This document shows, piece by piece, positions 45,449 to 55,182 of a DNA stretch of 64,000 nt. Location of the stretch: contig NZ_JAJSSH010000004.1 of assembly GCF_021403115.1 (NCBI RefSeq), positions 124,001 through 188,000 of the forward strand. Reading direction: 5' to 3'. How positions within the stretch are numbered: the first letter of the stretch is position 1; each line of letters begins with the position of its first letter. Made by a program: the position numbers and the translations under genes. The notes beneath the pieces were generated by a model. The model searched no databases, was not told where the DNA came from, and was given only the letters and a program-made list of their open reading frames with translations. This DNA is from Sphingobium sufflavum (GTDB taxonomy: Bacteria; Pseudomonadota; Alphaproteobacteria; Sphingomonadales; Sphingomonadaceae).

Positions 45449-46903
45449 ATGGGTGACAACCCGATGCTGAAGTTTGTCGTGCGCGAGCAATCCTACCCGG
45501 ACAAACGGTCCGCGGCGGAACGCGCTCATGATTTCGGAGAAATCTACGGCCGCTATGCCGTGCCAAAGGCGGAGAATCAGGCCGCGCGCTGCTCGCAATG
45601 CGGCGTGCCTTACTGCTCGGTCCATTGTCCGCTGCAAAACCACATCCCGGACTGGTTGCGCCTGACCGCCGAGGGGCGGCTGCGCGAAGCCTATGAGATG
45701 AGCAACCTGACCTCCACCATGCCGGAGATCTGTGGCCGCATCTGCCCGCAGGACCGGCTGTGCGAGGGCAATTGCGTCATCGAATTTTCCGGCCATGGCG
45801 CCGTCACCATCGGCAGCGTGGAAAAATTCATCACCGATACCGCGTGGGAAGAAGGCTGGGTCGAACCGGTGCGTCCGGGCACCCCCACCGGTCAGAGCGT
45901 GGGCATCATCGGTGCAGGTCCGGCGGGCCTGACGGTCGCCGAATATCTGCGCGTGGCGGGGCATGAGGTGCATGTGTACGACAGGCACGACCGGGCGGGC
46001 GGCCTGCTGACCTATGGCATCCCCAACTTCAAGCTGGAGAAGGATGTCATCATGCGCCGGGTCGACCGGCTCAAGGCGGCGGATATTCATTTTCATCAGG
46101 GGTTCGATGTCGGCCGCGACGCGACACTGGACGAATTGCGAGGCAAGCATGACGCGCTGCTGATCGCGACGGGCGTGTACAGGGCGCGCGACGTCAAGAT
46201 GCCGGGCGTGGGCGCAAAGGGCGTGGTCAAGGCGCTGGACTATCTGATCGCGTCCAACAAGGCGGGCTTTGGCGACGTGGTGGCGGATCATGAGGATGGT
46301 TCGCTGCTGGCCACGGGCAAGAATGTGGTGGTGATCGGCGGCGGCGACACCGCCATGGATTGCGTCCGTACCGCCATGCGGCAGGGCGCGAAATCGGTGA
46401 AATGCGTGTATCGCCGCGACCGGGAAAATATGCCGGGGTCGCAGCGCGAAGTCGCCAATGCGGAAGAGGAAGGTGTGGAGTTCGTCTGGCTGGCCGCGCC
46501 GGTCGCGTTCGAAAGCACCGGGTCCGATCCGGTGGTGACGGGCATCCGCGCGACCAAGATGCGCCTGGGCCAGCCCGACGCCAGCGGTCGCCGCGCGCCC
46601 GAACCCGATGCGAGCAGCGAATTCTCGCTGGAGGCCGATCTGGTGATCCAGGCGCTGGGTTTCGACCCGGAGGAACTGCCCGTGCTGTTCGGCGCGGAGG
46701 ATCTGGCCGTCACCCGCTGGGGCACGTTGCGGATCGACCATAAGACGATGATGACCAGTCTGGACGGCGTGTTCGGCGCGGGCGACATCGTGCGCGGGGC
46801 GTCGCTGGTGGTGTGGGCGATCCGCGACGGGCGCGATGTGACGGAGCATATGCAACGCTATTTGAAGGCCAAGGCGGCGGCGGTGCGGGAGGCGGCGGAG
46901 TGA
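45449..46903 (+). CDS. gltD: Glutamate synthase (NADPH) small subunit
   Basis: The 484-residue subunit passes electrons from NADPH through FAD and Fe-S centres to the large subunit. The N-terminal cysteine motifs CSQCGVPYCSVHCPL and CGRICPQDRLCEGNC bind two 4Fe-4S clusters. FAD motif GIIGAGPAGLTVAEYL and NADPH motif VVVIGGGDTAMDC follow. It is separated from gltB by one DUF2059 gene that overlaps its stop. The start gives a normal N-terminus. Confidence 0.92.
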   Translation: MGDNPMLKFVVREQSYPDKRSAAERAHDFGEIYGRYAVPKAENQAARCSQCGVPYCSVHCPLQNHIPDWLRLTAEGRLREAYEMSNLTSTMPEICGRICPQDRLCEGNCVIEFSGHGAVTIGSVEKFITDTAWEEGWVEPVRPGTPTGQSVGIIGAGPAGLTVAEYLRVAGHEVHVYDRHDRAGGLLTYGIPNFKLEKDVIMRRVDRLKAADIHFHQGFDVGRDATLDELRGKHDALLIATGVYRARDVKMPGVGAKGVVKALDYLIASNKAGFGDVVADHEDGSLLATGKNVVVIGGGDTAMDCVRTAMRQGAKSVKCVYRRDRENMPGSQREVANAEEEGVEFVWLAAPVAFESTGSDPVVTGIRATKMRLGQPDASGRRAPEPDASSEFSLEADLVIQALGFDPEELPVLFGAEDLAVTRWGTLRIDHKTMMTSLDGVFGAGDIVRGASLVVWAIRDGRDVTEHMQRYLKAKAAAVREAAE

Positions 46904-47685
46904 GGCGGCGGCTTCTGGCCATCCTGTTCGCGGCGCAGTGTGCAGCGATGCCATTCATAGCCCCGCCTCTGGCCGCGCAGGAGGCAAAGGTGGCAGCGCT
47001 CGCCGCCGACCCCGCGCATCTGGCGGAGGCACGGCGCACGGTCGACGCTACTTTCCCGGTCGGCACCTATCGCAAGATGATGGGTGGCAATTTCACGAAG
47101 ATGATGGAGGGCATGTCCTCCCGCATGCTGGACATGCCAGTGCGCGACCTTGTCGCCATGGGCGGCATGAGCGCGGAGGAGACGGCACGCATGTCCGACG
47201 CGACGATGCGGCAGGTGATGGAGATACTCGACCCCGCCTTTGAACAGCGCAACAAGGCTATGTTCGACACGATGATCATGGCGATGGCCGACATCATGAA
47301 CGATCTGGAGCCGGAAATCCGGGTCGCGCTGGCGGATGCCTATGCCGGCCGGTTCACGATGGCGCAGTTGCAGGATCTGAACCGCTTCTTCGCGACGCCC
47401 ACGGGCAAATATTATGCGGAGAATGCGATGACTTTGGCCATGGACCCCGCGTTCACGGACAAGATCATGAAGCTGACGCCGCGCATCATGGAGGCCATGC
47501 CTCGGATCGTGAAGAGCGCGATGGCGCAGACCAAGGGCCTGCCCCCGCGCGAAAGCTATGGCACGCTGTCCCCGGCGGATCGGGAACGGTTGGGCAAGCT
47601 ATTGTCCCTGCCCCCGGCCGAGGCGGAGAAGGCGGTCAATGTGCTGGAAAAACAGCAGCGCAAGCAGGACGCCGGCGCATCATGA
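46900..47685 (+). CDS. DUF2059 exported protein between gltD and gltB
   Basis: The 261-residue protein starts with a GTG that overlaps the gltD stop (GTGA), preceded by GGAGG. A signal peptide (LLAILFAAQCAAMPF, IAPPLAAQ) precedes a helical DUF2059 domain (FFATPTGKYYAENAMTLAMD). It ends in a charged tail. The function of the family is unknown. Its place inside the glutamate synthase operon implies coexpression, but an exported protein has no obvious part in that enzyme. Confidence 0.8.
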   Translation: MRRRLLAILFAAQCAAMPFIAPPLAAQEAKVAALAADPAHLAEARRTVDATFPVGTYRKMMGGNFTKMMEGMSSRMLDMPVRDLVAMGGMSAEETARMSDATMRQVMEILDPAFEQRNKAMFDTMIMAMADIMNDLEPEIRVALADAYAGRFTMAQLQDLNRFFATPTGKYYAENAMTLAMDPAFTDKIMKLTPRIMEAMPRIVKSAMAQTKGLPPRESYGTLSPADRERLGKLLSLPPAEAEKAVNVLEKQQRKQDAGAS

Positions 47686-47838
47686 CCCGCTGGTAAGCGG
47701 TGCATGACGGGAGGGGGACAGAGGAGAAACAGGCAGGCCGGCATACCGGCCGCCGCGTCTTGGAAATAGCGCATTGCCGGAAGCGGGCCACCCAGCGGCC
47801 CGACCGGGCGATGCCGAAGCGGAACGAAGGACAGGCCC

Positions 47839-50800
47839 ATGACTGACAGCCCCACGACTGGTTGTGATTCGGCGAACTGGCCGATGCGCATGGATTCCGA
47901 GTGCATCCGCATCGCCCGCGACGGCATGTATCGCCCCGATCTGGAGAGCGACGCCTGCGGCGTGGGCCTCGTCTCCGCAACCGACGGCAAGCCATCGCGC
48001 CGGGTGGTGGAGAGCGCGATCGACGCGCTGAAGGCTGTATGGCATCGCGGCGCGGTGGATGCGGATGGCAAGACGGGCGATGGCGCAGGCATCCATGTCG
48101 ACCTGCCGGTCCGCTTCTTTGACGACGCCATCGTTACGTCCGGGCACAAGGCCAAGCCGAACCGGCTGGCAGTGGGCATGATCTTCCTGCCGCGCACCGA
48201 CCTGGGCGCGCAGGAGACGTGCCGCACCATCGTCGAGAGCGAGATCATCGACGCGGGCTACACCATCTATGGCTGGCGGCAGGTGCCCGTCGATGTCTCC
48301 GTAATTGGTGACAAGGCGCAGCGGACCCGGCCGGAAATCGAGCAGATCATGATCGCCGGTCCCCTGCCGGAGGAGCAGGATCTGGTGGCGTTCGAGCGCG
48401 AGCTATATCTGGTGCGGCGGCGGATCGAGAAGAAGGTGATCGCGGCGCAGATCAACGATTTCTACATCTGTTCCCTGTCGGCGCGGTCGATCATCTACAA
48501 GGGGCTGTTCCTAGCGGAATCACTGTCGATCTTCTATCCCGACTTGCAGGACGAGCGGTTCGAGAGCCGGGTGGCGATTTTCCACCAGCGGTACTCCACC
48601 AACACATTCCCGCAATGGTGGCTGGCGCAGCCGTTCCGGTGCTTGGCCCATAATGGCGAGATCAACACGATCCGCGGCAACAAAAACTGGATGAAGAGCC
48701 ATGAGATCAAGATGGCCAGCATCGCCTTTGGGGATCGCAGCGAAGACATAAAGCCGGTCATCCCGGCGGGCGCGTCCGATACCGCCGCGCTGGACGCTGT
48801 GTTCGAGACGTTGTGCCGGTCGGGCAAGGATGCACCGACCGCCAAGCTGATGCTGGTCCCTGAAGCTTGGCAGGAGAATGGCGAGACTCCGCCGGCGCAT
48901 CTGGCCATGTATCAATATCTCGCGTCCGTCATGGAACCGTGGGACGGCCCCGCCGCGCTGGCGATGACCGATGGCCGCTGGGTCGTCGCGGGGCTGGACC
49001 GCAATGCGCTGCGCCCGCTGCGCTATACGCTGACGTCCGACAATCTGCTGATCGTGGGATCGGAGGCGGGCATGGTGGTCGTGCCGGAGCAGACCGTGCT
49101 GTCCAAGGGACGATTGGGTCCGGGGCAGATGATCGCGGTCGATCTGGCGGAGGGTCAGGTCTATCTCGACCGCGCGATCAAGGACCGGATCGCGGCGGAA
49201 AAGCCCTATGCCGATTATGTGGGGGGTTTCCGCACCGCGCACCACCTGCCCGACCCCGCGCCCGACGCGCGGCCGGAGTGGGAACGCGCCGAACTGCTGC
49301 GCCGTCAGGTCGCGTCCAACATCACGATGGAGGATCTGGAGCTGATCCTGGCGCCGATGGTGGAGGATGCGAAGGAGGCGATCGGCAGTATGGGGGACGA
49401 CACGCCGCTGGCGGTCATCTCCGCCAAGGACCGGACGCTGAGCCATTTCTTTCGCCAGAATTTCAGCCAGGTGACCAACCCGCCGATCGACAGTCTGCGC
49501 GAACGGCATGTGATGAGCCTGAAGACGCGCTTCTCCAACCTGGCCAACATCCTGGAGGATGGGGGGGAGAATGGTGACGTGCTGGTGCTGGATTCGCCAG
49601 TGCTGCTGTCCGACGATTGGTCGAGCCTGCAACGCTATGTTGGTGGTGGGGTAGCCAGCATCGACTGCACCTATGAGGCGGAGGGCGACACGACCGCGCT
49701 GCGCGCCGCCATCGCCCGCGTACGGGAGGAGGCGGAGAATGCCGTGCGCGCAGGGCAGACCGAATTGTTCCTGACCGACGAGCAGATGGGGCCGGGGCGC
49801 ATCGCCATCCCCACGATATTGGTCGCGGCGGCGGTGCATACGCATCTGGTCCGCAAGGGGCTGCGCTCCTACTCCTCCGTCAATGTCCGTTCGGCGGAAT
49901 GCATCGACCCGCATTATTATGCAGTGCTGATCGGTGTCGGCGCGACGACGGTGAACGCCTATCTCGCCGAGGCAAGCATCGCGGACCGGCATGCGCGCGG
50001 CCTGTTCGGCGAGCGGCCGCTCAAAGAGTGTCTAGAGCGGTATCGCACTGCGATCAACGAGGGTCTGCTCAAGATCATGTCCAAAATGGGCATCGCGGTC
50101 GTGAGTTCGTACCGGGGCGGTTATAATTTCGAAGCGGTGGGCCTGTCCCGCGCGCTGGTCAACGACCTGTTCCCCGGCATGCCGTCCAAGATTTCCGGCG
50201 AAGGCTATGCCTCCATCCATGTGACAGCCAAGCGACGGCATGAGGAAGCCTATGACAGCGCGGTCGTGCGGCTACCGGTCGGGGGCTTCTATCGCCAGCG
50301 CGGCGGTGGCGAGACGCACGCCTATAGCGCGCAGTTGATGCACCTGTTGCAGTCGGCCGTGGCGAGCGACAGCTATTCCACCTATCAGCAATTCTCGCGC
50401 GGGGTGCGGGACATGGCGCCCGTCTATCTGCGCGACCTGCTGGAATTCAACTGTACCAACCCCGCTGTCCCCATCGACGAGGTGGAGGCGATCACGGAAA
50501 TCCGCAAGCGGTTCGTGACGCCGGGCATGTCGCTGGGTGCGCTCAGCCCGGAAGCGCATGAGACGCTGGCCATCGCGATGAACCGCATCGGCGCCAAGGC
50601 GGTGTCGGGCGAGGGTGGCGAAGCGGCGACCCGTTACAAGCCCTATGAAAATGGCGACAACGCCAACAGCTCGATCAAGCAGGTCGCGTCCGGCAGGTTC
50701 GGCGTGACCGCGGAATATCTGGGCGCGGCTGAGGAGCTGGAGATCAAAGTCGCGCAGGGCGCCAAGCCCGGCGAGGGCGGGCAGTTGCCCGGCTTCAAGG

Positions 50801-52404
50801 TGACGGAGATGATCGCCAAGCTGCGCCATTCGACACCGGGCGTGATGCTCATCTCACCGCCGCCGCATCATGACATCTATTCCATCGAGGATCTGGCGCA
50901 GCTCATCTACGACCTCAAGCAGATCAACCCGCGCGCGCGGGTGTGCGTCAAGCTGGTCGCACAGGCGGGCATCGGTACGGTCGCGGCAGGCGTGGCGAAA
51001 GCCCACGCAGACGTCATCCTGATCGCCGGCAATGTCGGCGGCACGGGCGCGTCCCCGCACACCAGCATCAAGTTCGCCGGCCTGCCGTGGGAGATGGGTC
51101 TGGCCGAGGCCAATCAGGTGCTGACGCTCAACAGCCTGCGCCACAAGGTGACGCTGCGTACCGACGGCGGCCTGAAGACCGGGCGCGACATCGTGATAGC
51201 CGCGATCCTGGGCGCGGAGGAATATGGCATCGGCACGCTGTCGCTGGTCGCCATGGGCTGCATCATGGTGCGCCAGTGCCACAGCAACACCTGCCCCGTC
51301 GGCGTCTGCGTGCAGGACGAAAAGCTGCGCCAGAAGTTCACCGGCACGCCGGAGAAGGTCATCAACCTGATGAGCTTCATCGCGGAAGAGGTTCGGGAAA
51401 TTCTCGCCAAGCTGGGATTCCGTTCGCTCAACGAGGTGGTAGGCCGCACCGAACTGCTGCGGCAGGTCAGCCGAGGCGCCGATCATCTCGACGACCTCGA
51501 TCTCAACCCCATCCTTGCCAAGGTGGACGCCAAGGATGAGGAACGCCGCTACAACCAGCCCGGTTGGCGCAACGAGGTGCCCGACAGCCTCGACGCGCAG
51601 ATGATCGCAGATGCCAAGTCCGTGTTCGACCGGGGGGAGAAGATGCAGCTGACCTATACGGTGCGTAACACGCACCGCGCGGTCGGCACGCGGCTATCCT
51701 CCATGATCACATCGAAGTTCGGCATGTCCACATTGACGGACGGCCATGTCACCGTCCGTCTGCGCGGCAGCGCGGGACAGTCGCTGGGCGCGTTCCTATG
51801 CAAGGGCATCACGCTGGAGGTGTTCGGCGACGCCAACGACTATGTCGGCAAGGGATTGTCGGGTGGCATCATCGCGGTGCGGCCGCAGGTGTCCTCCCCA
51901 CTGGAAAGCCAGATGAACACGATCATCGGCAACACGGTCCTGTACGGTGCGACATCGGGCAAGCTGTTCGCGGCGGGTCAGGCCGGGGAGCGGTTCGCGG
52001 TGCGCAATTCGGGCGCGCAGGTTGTGGTGGAGGGCTGCGGCGCTAATGGCCTCGAATATATGACCGGCGGCATTGCGGTGATCCTCGGCAAGACCGGTGC
52101 CAATTTCGGGGCGGGCATGACCGGCGGCATGGCCTTCGTCTTCGATGCGGAGGGCGAGTTCGCCAATGCCGCGAACCCGGAGGGAATCGTGTGGCAGCGG
52201 CTGGGCAGCGCCCATTGGGAAGCCGTGCTCAAGATGTTGATCGAGGAACATATCGCCCGCACCGACAGCAAATGGGCCGCTGGACTGTTGCAGGACTGGG
52301 ACCGTCGTCGCGACAGCTTCTGGCAGGTCTGCCCGAAGGAAATGCTGCCCCGCCTCTCTCATCCGCTCAACGACACGGACCGGGTCGTCGAAGCGGCGGA
52401 ATGA
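47839..52404 (+). CDS. gltB: Glutamate synthase large subunit
   Basis: The 1521-residue enzyme makes two glutamates from glutamine and 2-oxoglutarate. A short propeptide precedes the Ntn nucleophile Cys40 (SDACGVGLVS), which releases ammonia. The FMN synthase domain contains GEGGEAATRY and GNVGGTGASPHTSIK. The 3Fe-4S cysteines are in GCIMVRQCHSNTCPVGVC. The C-terminal GXGXG beta-helix domain ends the chain. It lies 153 bases after the DUF2059 gene and is followed by a strong hairpin. Confidence 0.94.
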   Translation: MTDSPTTGCDSANWPMRMDSECIRIARDGMYRPDLESDACGVGLVSATDGKPSRRVVESAIDALKAVWHRGAVDADGKTGDGAGIHVDLPVRFFDDAIVTSGHKAKPNRLAVGMIFLPRTDLGAQETCRTIVESEIIDAGYTIYGWRQVPVDVSVIGDKAQRTRPEIEQIMIAGPLPEEQDLVAFERELYLVRRRIEKKVIAAQINDFYICSLSARSIIYKGLFLAESLSIFYPDLQDERFESRVAIFHQRYSTNTFPQWWLAQPFRCLAHNGEINTIRGNKNWMKSHEIKMASIAFGDRSEDIKPVIPAGASDTAALDAVFETLCRSGKDAPTAKLMLVPEAWQENGETPPAHLAMYQYLASVMEPWDGPAALAMTDGRWVVAGLDRNALRPLRYTLTSDNLLIVGSEAGMVVVPEQTVLSKGRLGPGQMIAVDLAEGQVYLDRAIKDRIAAEKPYADYVGGFRTAHHLPDPAPDARPEWERAELLRRQVASNITMEDLELILAPMVEDAKEAIGSMGDDTPLAVISAKDRTLSHFFRQNFSQVTNPPIDSLRERHVMSLKTRFSNLANILEDGGENGDVLVLDSPVLLSDDWSSLQRYVGGGVASIDCTYEAEGDTTALRAAIARVREEAENAVRAGQTELFLTDEQMGPGRIAIPTILVAAAVHTHLVRKGLRSYSSVNVRSAECIDPHYYAVLIGVGATTVNAYLAEASIADRHARGLFGERPLKECLERYRTAINEGLLKIMSKMGIAVVSSYRGGYNFEAVGLSRALVNDLFPGMPSKISGEGYASIHVTAKRRHEEAYDSAVVRLPVGGFYRQRGGGETHAYSAQLMHLLQSAVASDSYSTYQQFSRGVRDMAPVYLRDLLEFNCTNPAVPIDEVEAITEIRKRFVTPGMSLGALSPEAHETLAIAMNRIGAKAVSGEGGEAATRYKPYENGDNANSSIKQVASGRFGVTAEYLGAAEELEIKVAQGAKPGEGGQLPGFKVTEMIAKLRHSTPGVMLISPPPHHDIYSIEDLAQLIYDLKQINPRARVCVKLVAQAGIGTVAAGVAKAHADVILIAGNVGGTGASPHTSIKFAGLPWEMGLAEANQVLTLNSLRHKVTLRTDGGLKTGRDIVIAAILGAEEYGIGTLSLVAMGCIMVRQCHSNTCPVGVCVQDEKLRQKFTGTPEKVINLMSFIAEEVREILAKLGFRSLNEVVGRTELLRQVSRGADHLDDLDLNPILAKVDAKDEERRYNQPGWRNEVPDSLDAQMIADAKSVFDRGEKMQLTYTVRNTHRAVGTRLSSMITSKFGMSTLTDGHVTVRLRGSAGQSLGAFLCKGITLEVFGDANDYVGKGLSGGIIAVRPQVSSPLESQMNTIIGNTVLYGATSGKLFAAGQAGERFAVRNSGAQVVVEGCGANGLEYMTGGIAVILGKTGANFGAGMTGGMAFVFDAEGEFANAANPEGIVWQRLGSAHWEAVLKMLIEEHIARTDSKWAAGLLQDWDRRRDSFWQVCPKEMLPRLSHPLNDTDRVVEAAE

Positions 52405-52441
52405 TGCACGTCATGGCATCAGAGGATAGACACGTTTCATA

Positions 52442-52477
52442 AATACGGGCCGACAGAGATGCCTGTCGGCCCGTATT
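52442..52477 (+). terminator. Terminator of the glutamate synthase operon
   Basis: AATACGGGCCGACAG pairs perfectly over 15 bp with its reverse complement (52463-52477) around the loop AGATGC, 38 bases after the gltB stop. The T-run is short (ATTAT), but the stem is very stable. Confidence 0.75.
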
Positions 52478-53105
52478 ATCACTGCGAAGAATGAAATCGG
52501 TACTGGCCGATGCACCGGGCTCTCTTCATTCTTGCGGGGCACGATGACACTTGCGACGGGTTTGTAGGCACTCCAAGGCCGATACTAGCGCGGGCACGCA
52601 TATATCGTGGAATTATCAACAGCCTTTGTAAGGCCGATTGTGACAGCGAAACCGCGCAACAAGACAGTATTATGATAAAATAGAAAATTCACCCTGTCCC
52701 AAAGTGTGCCATCTTACGCGGAAATGACACAACCTGCAGCACGTTATCAAATCTTCTCCCTCATTTGAGGGATGACCTTCATCCTCACCGGTAATAATGG
52801 CGCAACCAGTTTCGCTTATGGACGGAATATACGGTGGTGCAGGGGAATGCTATACCATGAATGCCTTTTCGAAAGATCATTTCCAAGAATAATTTGTTAA
52901 ATACAGATTTTCAATACTCCGTCCGATAAAATCGCTTCGCATGTTGAAGAAATCTCTGCGACGCAAACAGACGAAAACCTGTTCTTGTGGCAGCACGGAC
53001 GGAGTGGTCAGTGGCGAATGTACGCCGTGTAGCCTGCGCATCTGGTAGGCCTAACGACTTCTAAAGCCGAGCGCATAATCTTTCTCTCCCTCACGGATCA
53101 CCATC
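52478..53105. other. Long AT-rich spacer after gltB
   Basis: About 630 bases have no firmly supported gene. They hold a 14-nt palindrome CCCTCATTTGAGGG (52758-52771) and a 10-bp inverted repeat (ACTCCGTCCG 52916-52925 and CGGACGGAGT 52996-53005). A 35-codon frame at 52941-53048 encodes CSCGS and CTPC cysteine pairs but has no ribosome binding site. The lower GC content suggests acquired or regulatory DNA. Confidence 0.4.
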
Positions 53106-53570
53106 CTATCGGGGCAATTCAGACATATCGGGCGAATAGGCGACCCGTTCTCCCACATCCAGTGCACGTGCCCCGATGAAGCCGCCCTCGCTACCATCCC
53201 CTTCACGCTGCGTGATAGCCGGCTCCGTGTCTGGCATAGGGATATATATGGGGGCAGGCGGCTCTGGCATTGCGTCATAGCGAGTTTCACGAACATAGAC
53301 GTCGCGATCATATTCCGCCCGGTGTTCCGCCAAACTTGGCCCACACCCCCGGCAGACATAGTCGATCGGCCCGGTCGCTAGGGCAACTGGCTGGGAGATC
53401 GGCATGGACTCGACCATATCCTCGTGAGAGGCTGACCAGCTACTGTCGACGGAACTCCCCGCAACTGCGCTCGATCCCATGGCATAGCCAGCCAGCAGGA
53501 AACCGCCTGATGTACCCGCCAACATCAGCAATCCAGCGATCATGACAGTTTTGGCCTGCATCCTCTGCAT
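53106..53570 (-). CDS. Hypothetical membrane-anchored protein
   Basis: The 154-residue protein has an N-terminal hydrophobic segment (MIAGLLMLAGTSGGFLLAGY) that is a signal peptide or anchor. An acidic, Pro-rich exposed part follows, with CRGCGPSLAEHRAEYDRDVY and a tail rich in Pro and Glu. CRGCG could bind a metal or form a disulfide. The start at 53570 is chosen for the position of the hydrophobic segment; the ribosome binding site is weak. The family is unknown. Confidence 0.6.
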   Translation of the reverse strand: MQRMQAKTVMIAGLLMLAGTSGGFLLAGYAMGSSAVAGSSVDSSWSASHEDMVESMPISQPVALATGPIDYVCRGCGPSLAEHRAEYDRDVYVRETRYDAMPEPPAPIYIPMPDTEPAITQREGDGSEGGFIGARALDVGERVAYSPDMSELPR

Positions 53571-53749
53571 CGCGCCATGTCCAAGCGAAGGTAAGTGAAG
53601 GAGAAATGTGCAGGCGAGGCAATAGGTTCCGTACGATGTCAGGACATGGCGGATGATCACATCCGATGGAGGGAACGCCCGCCCATGACTGCGCCCGACG
53701 GCCCGGCGGCAGGGCTGCTCTTCGAGGCATAATTTGCCATGTAGAAGCC

Positions 53750-53847
53750 AGCGCCACCTTCGCGCGCGACGCTTGCCCTGTGCAGTCGTATCGCTTTTGC
53801 GCAAAACCGGGTGCCACTTTTGCGCACGATGCTCTATTGGTCGCTCG
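53750..53847 (+). repeat. Short CTTTTGCGCA-containing repeat unit
   Basis: CTTTTGCGCA occurs twice within 40 bases before the GST gene (near 53796 and 53817), with AAAACCGGGTGCCA between the copies. This resembles short intergenic elements I remember from alphaproteobacterial genomes. It could affect the GST promoter. Confidence 0.35.
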
Positions 53848-54528
53848 ATGTGGCAACTTTTCCAATTCCCGCTCTGTCCCTTTTCCCGCAAAGTCCGCCT
53901 GCTGCTGGCCGAAAAAGGCCAGACCTATGATCTTGTGCGCGAATCGCCCTGGGAGATGCGCGACGAATTCCTCGACATGAACCCGGCCGGGACGACGCCG
54001 GTCATGGTCGCTGACAGCGGCCCGGCGGCCGGGTCGGTGCTGATCGACAGCCAGGCGATCTGCGAATATTTCGAGGAGACAGTCGAACAGTTCCCGCTGA
54101 TCGCCGGATCGCCCGCGACGCGCGCGGAAATCCGCCGCCTGACCGCCTGGTTCGACCAGATATTCTATAGCGATGTGGTGGCCCCGCTGCTGCATGAGCG
54201 CATGAAAAAGCGCATTCTCCACCGCGCTTCCCCCGACGCGGGGACACTGCGCGAGGCGATGAAACGCGCCAACACCCATATGGATTATGTCGACTATCTG
54301 CTCGATCATCGCAGCTGGATGGCGGGCGGCACGATGAGCTTGGCCGATGTCGCGGCGGCGGCGCATCTATCCGTCGCGGACTATCTGGGCGGCATCGACT
54401 GGGAAGGGCATCGCACCACAAAGCGGTGGTACGCGGGGATCAAGTCCCGCCCGTCCTTCCGCCCGTTGCTGTCGGAGCGGATGGAGATCATTTCCCCACC
54501 CAAACATTACGACCAGCCGGACTTCTGA
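53848..54528 (+). CDS. Glutathione S-transferase family protein
   Basis: The 226-residue protein has an N-terminal thioredoxin-like domain (MWQLFQFPLCPFSRKVRLLL) with CPFS at the glutathione-site position. It continues with IDSQAICEYFEET (the glutathione gamma-Glu contact) and a helical C-terminal domain containing WMAGGTMSLADVAAAAHLSV. The start at 53848 is where the family begins. The substrate is unknown; the CPFS site hints at thiol-transfer chemistry rather than simple conjugation. Confidence 0.85.
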   Translation: MWQLFQFPLCPFSRKVRLLLAEKGQTYDLVRESPWEMRDEFLDMNPAGTTPVMVADSGPAAGSVLIDSQAICEYFEETVEQFPLIAGSPATRAEIRRLTAWFDQIFYSDVVAPLLHERMKKRILHRASPDAGTLREAMKRANTHMDYVDYLLDHRSWMAGGTMSLADVAAAAHLSVADYLGGIDWEGHRTTKRWYAGIKSRPSFRPLLSERMEIISPPKHYDQPDF

Positions 54529-54573
54529 TCGCAAAACGCCGGGTCGGTGGCTGTCCGACCCGGCTGCACTGTT

Positions 54574-55095
54574 TTAGCGGCAGCCGTCCCGCTCCACCGC
54601 GCGGCCTGCCAGTGCGCCCGCGCCAGCACCCAGGATCAGGCCAGTGGTGCTAGGCTGGTTCCAGCGGCCACCACGCCCAATCTCCCGGCCCAGAAGACCA
54701 CCTAGTACGCCGCCGACGATAGTGCCGGTCGTACCGGAACTACACCGCTGACGCGAACCATAGCGATAGCCGTTTTTGCCGCGATAAGCGCCATTGCCGC
54801 GATATTCGACAGGCCGATCAGGATAGCCATAGCTGTCGCCACGATAGCCACCGCCGCGATACCCATCATCCCGATAGCCGTCCCGATAGGCCGCGCCGTC
54901 ATAGTCACCGCGATATCCGCGCTGATAGCCGTCATAGCCATCCCGCCGCTCCTCGGTCCGGCTATAGCTGCCGTCGGGGCCGCGATAGCTTTCCGAATAG
55001 CGATAGCTGCCATCCTGCGCCATGGCGGGCGTTGCCGCCACACCGGTCACAACAGCGCCGGTCAGTGACAGCGTGGCGATCATTGTTTTGAACAT
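54574..55095 (-). CDS. Glycine-zipper outer-membrane-type protein with Tyr/Gly/Arg repeats
   Basis: The 173-residue protein has a signal peptide (through ATPAMAQDG) and a central ~85-residue low-complexity stretch of YRG, GYRD and YRGD units. The C-terminal glycine zipper is TIVGGVLGGLLGREIGRG, then GLILGAGAGALAGRAV, the 17-kDa surface antigen/YMGG type. It probably sits at the outer membrane and may insert or oligomerise through the zipper. GGGAGG lies 5 bases before the start at 55095. It is convergent with the GST gene. Confidence 0.8.
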   Translation of the reverse strand: MFKTMIATLSLTGAVVTGVAATPAMAQDGSYRYSESYRGPDGSYSRTEERRDGYDGYQRGYRGDYDGAAYRDGYRDDGYRGGGYRGDSYGYPDRPVEYRGNGAYRGKNGYRYGSRQRCSSGTTGTIVGGVLGGLLGREIGRGGRWNQPSTTGLILGAGAGALAGRAVERDGCR

Positions 55096-55182
55096 TGGTC
55101 CCTCCCATTGGGATTCCCTCGATGAAATCCTTTCTAGGTGAGTCGCCATGAGTCGTATCTGAATGGGCGTGTTATCCCCCGT

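Noticed and set aside
52941..53048. 35-codon frame with CSCG and CTPC cysteine pairs
   Set aside because: It resembles a tiny zinc ribbon, but there is no ribosome binding site and a 10-bp inverted repeat arm lies inside it. It is kept only as a note.
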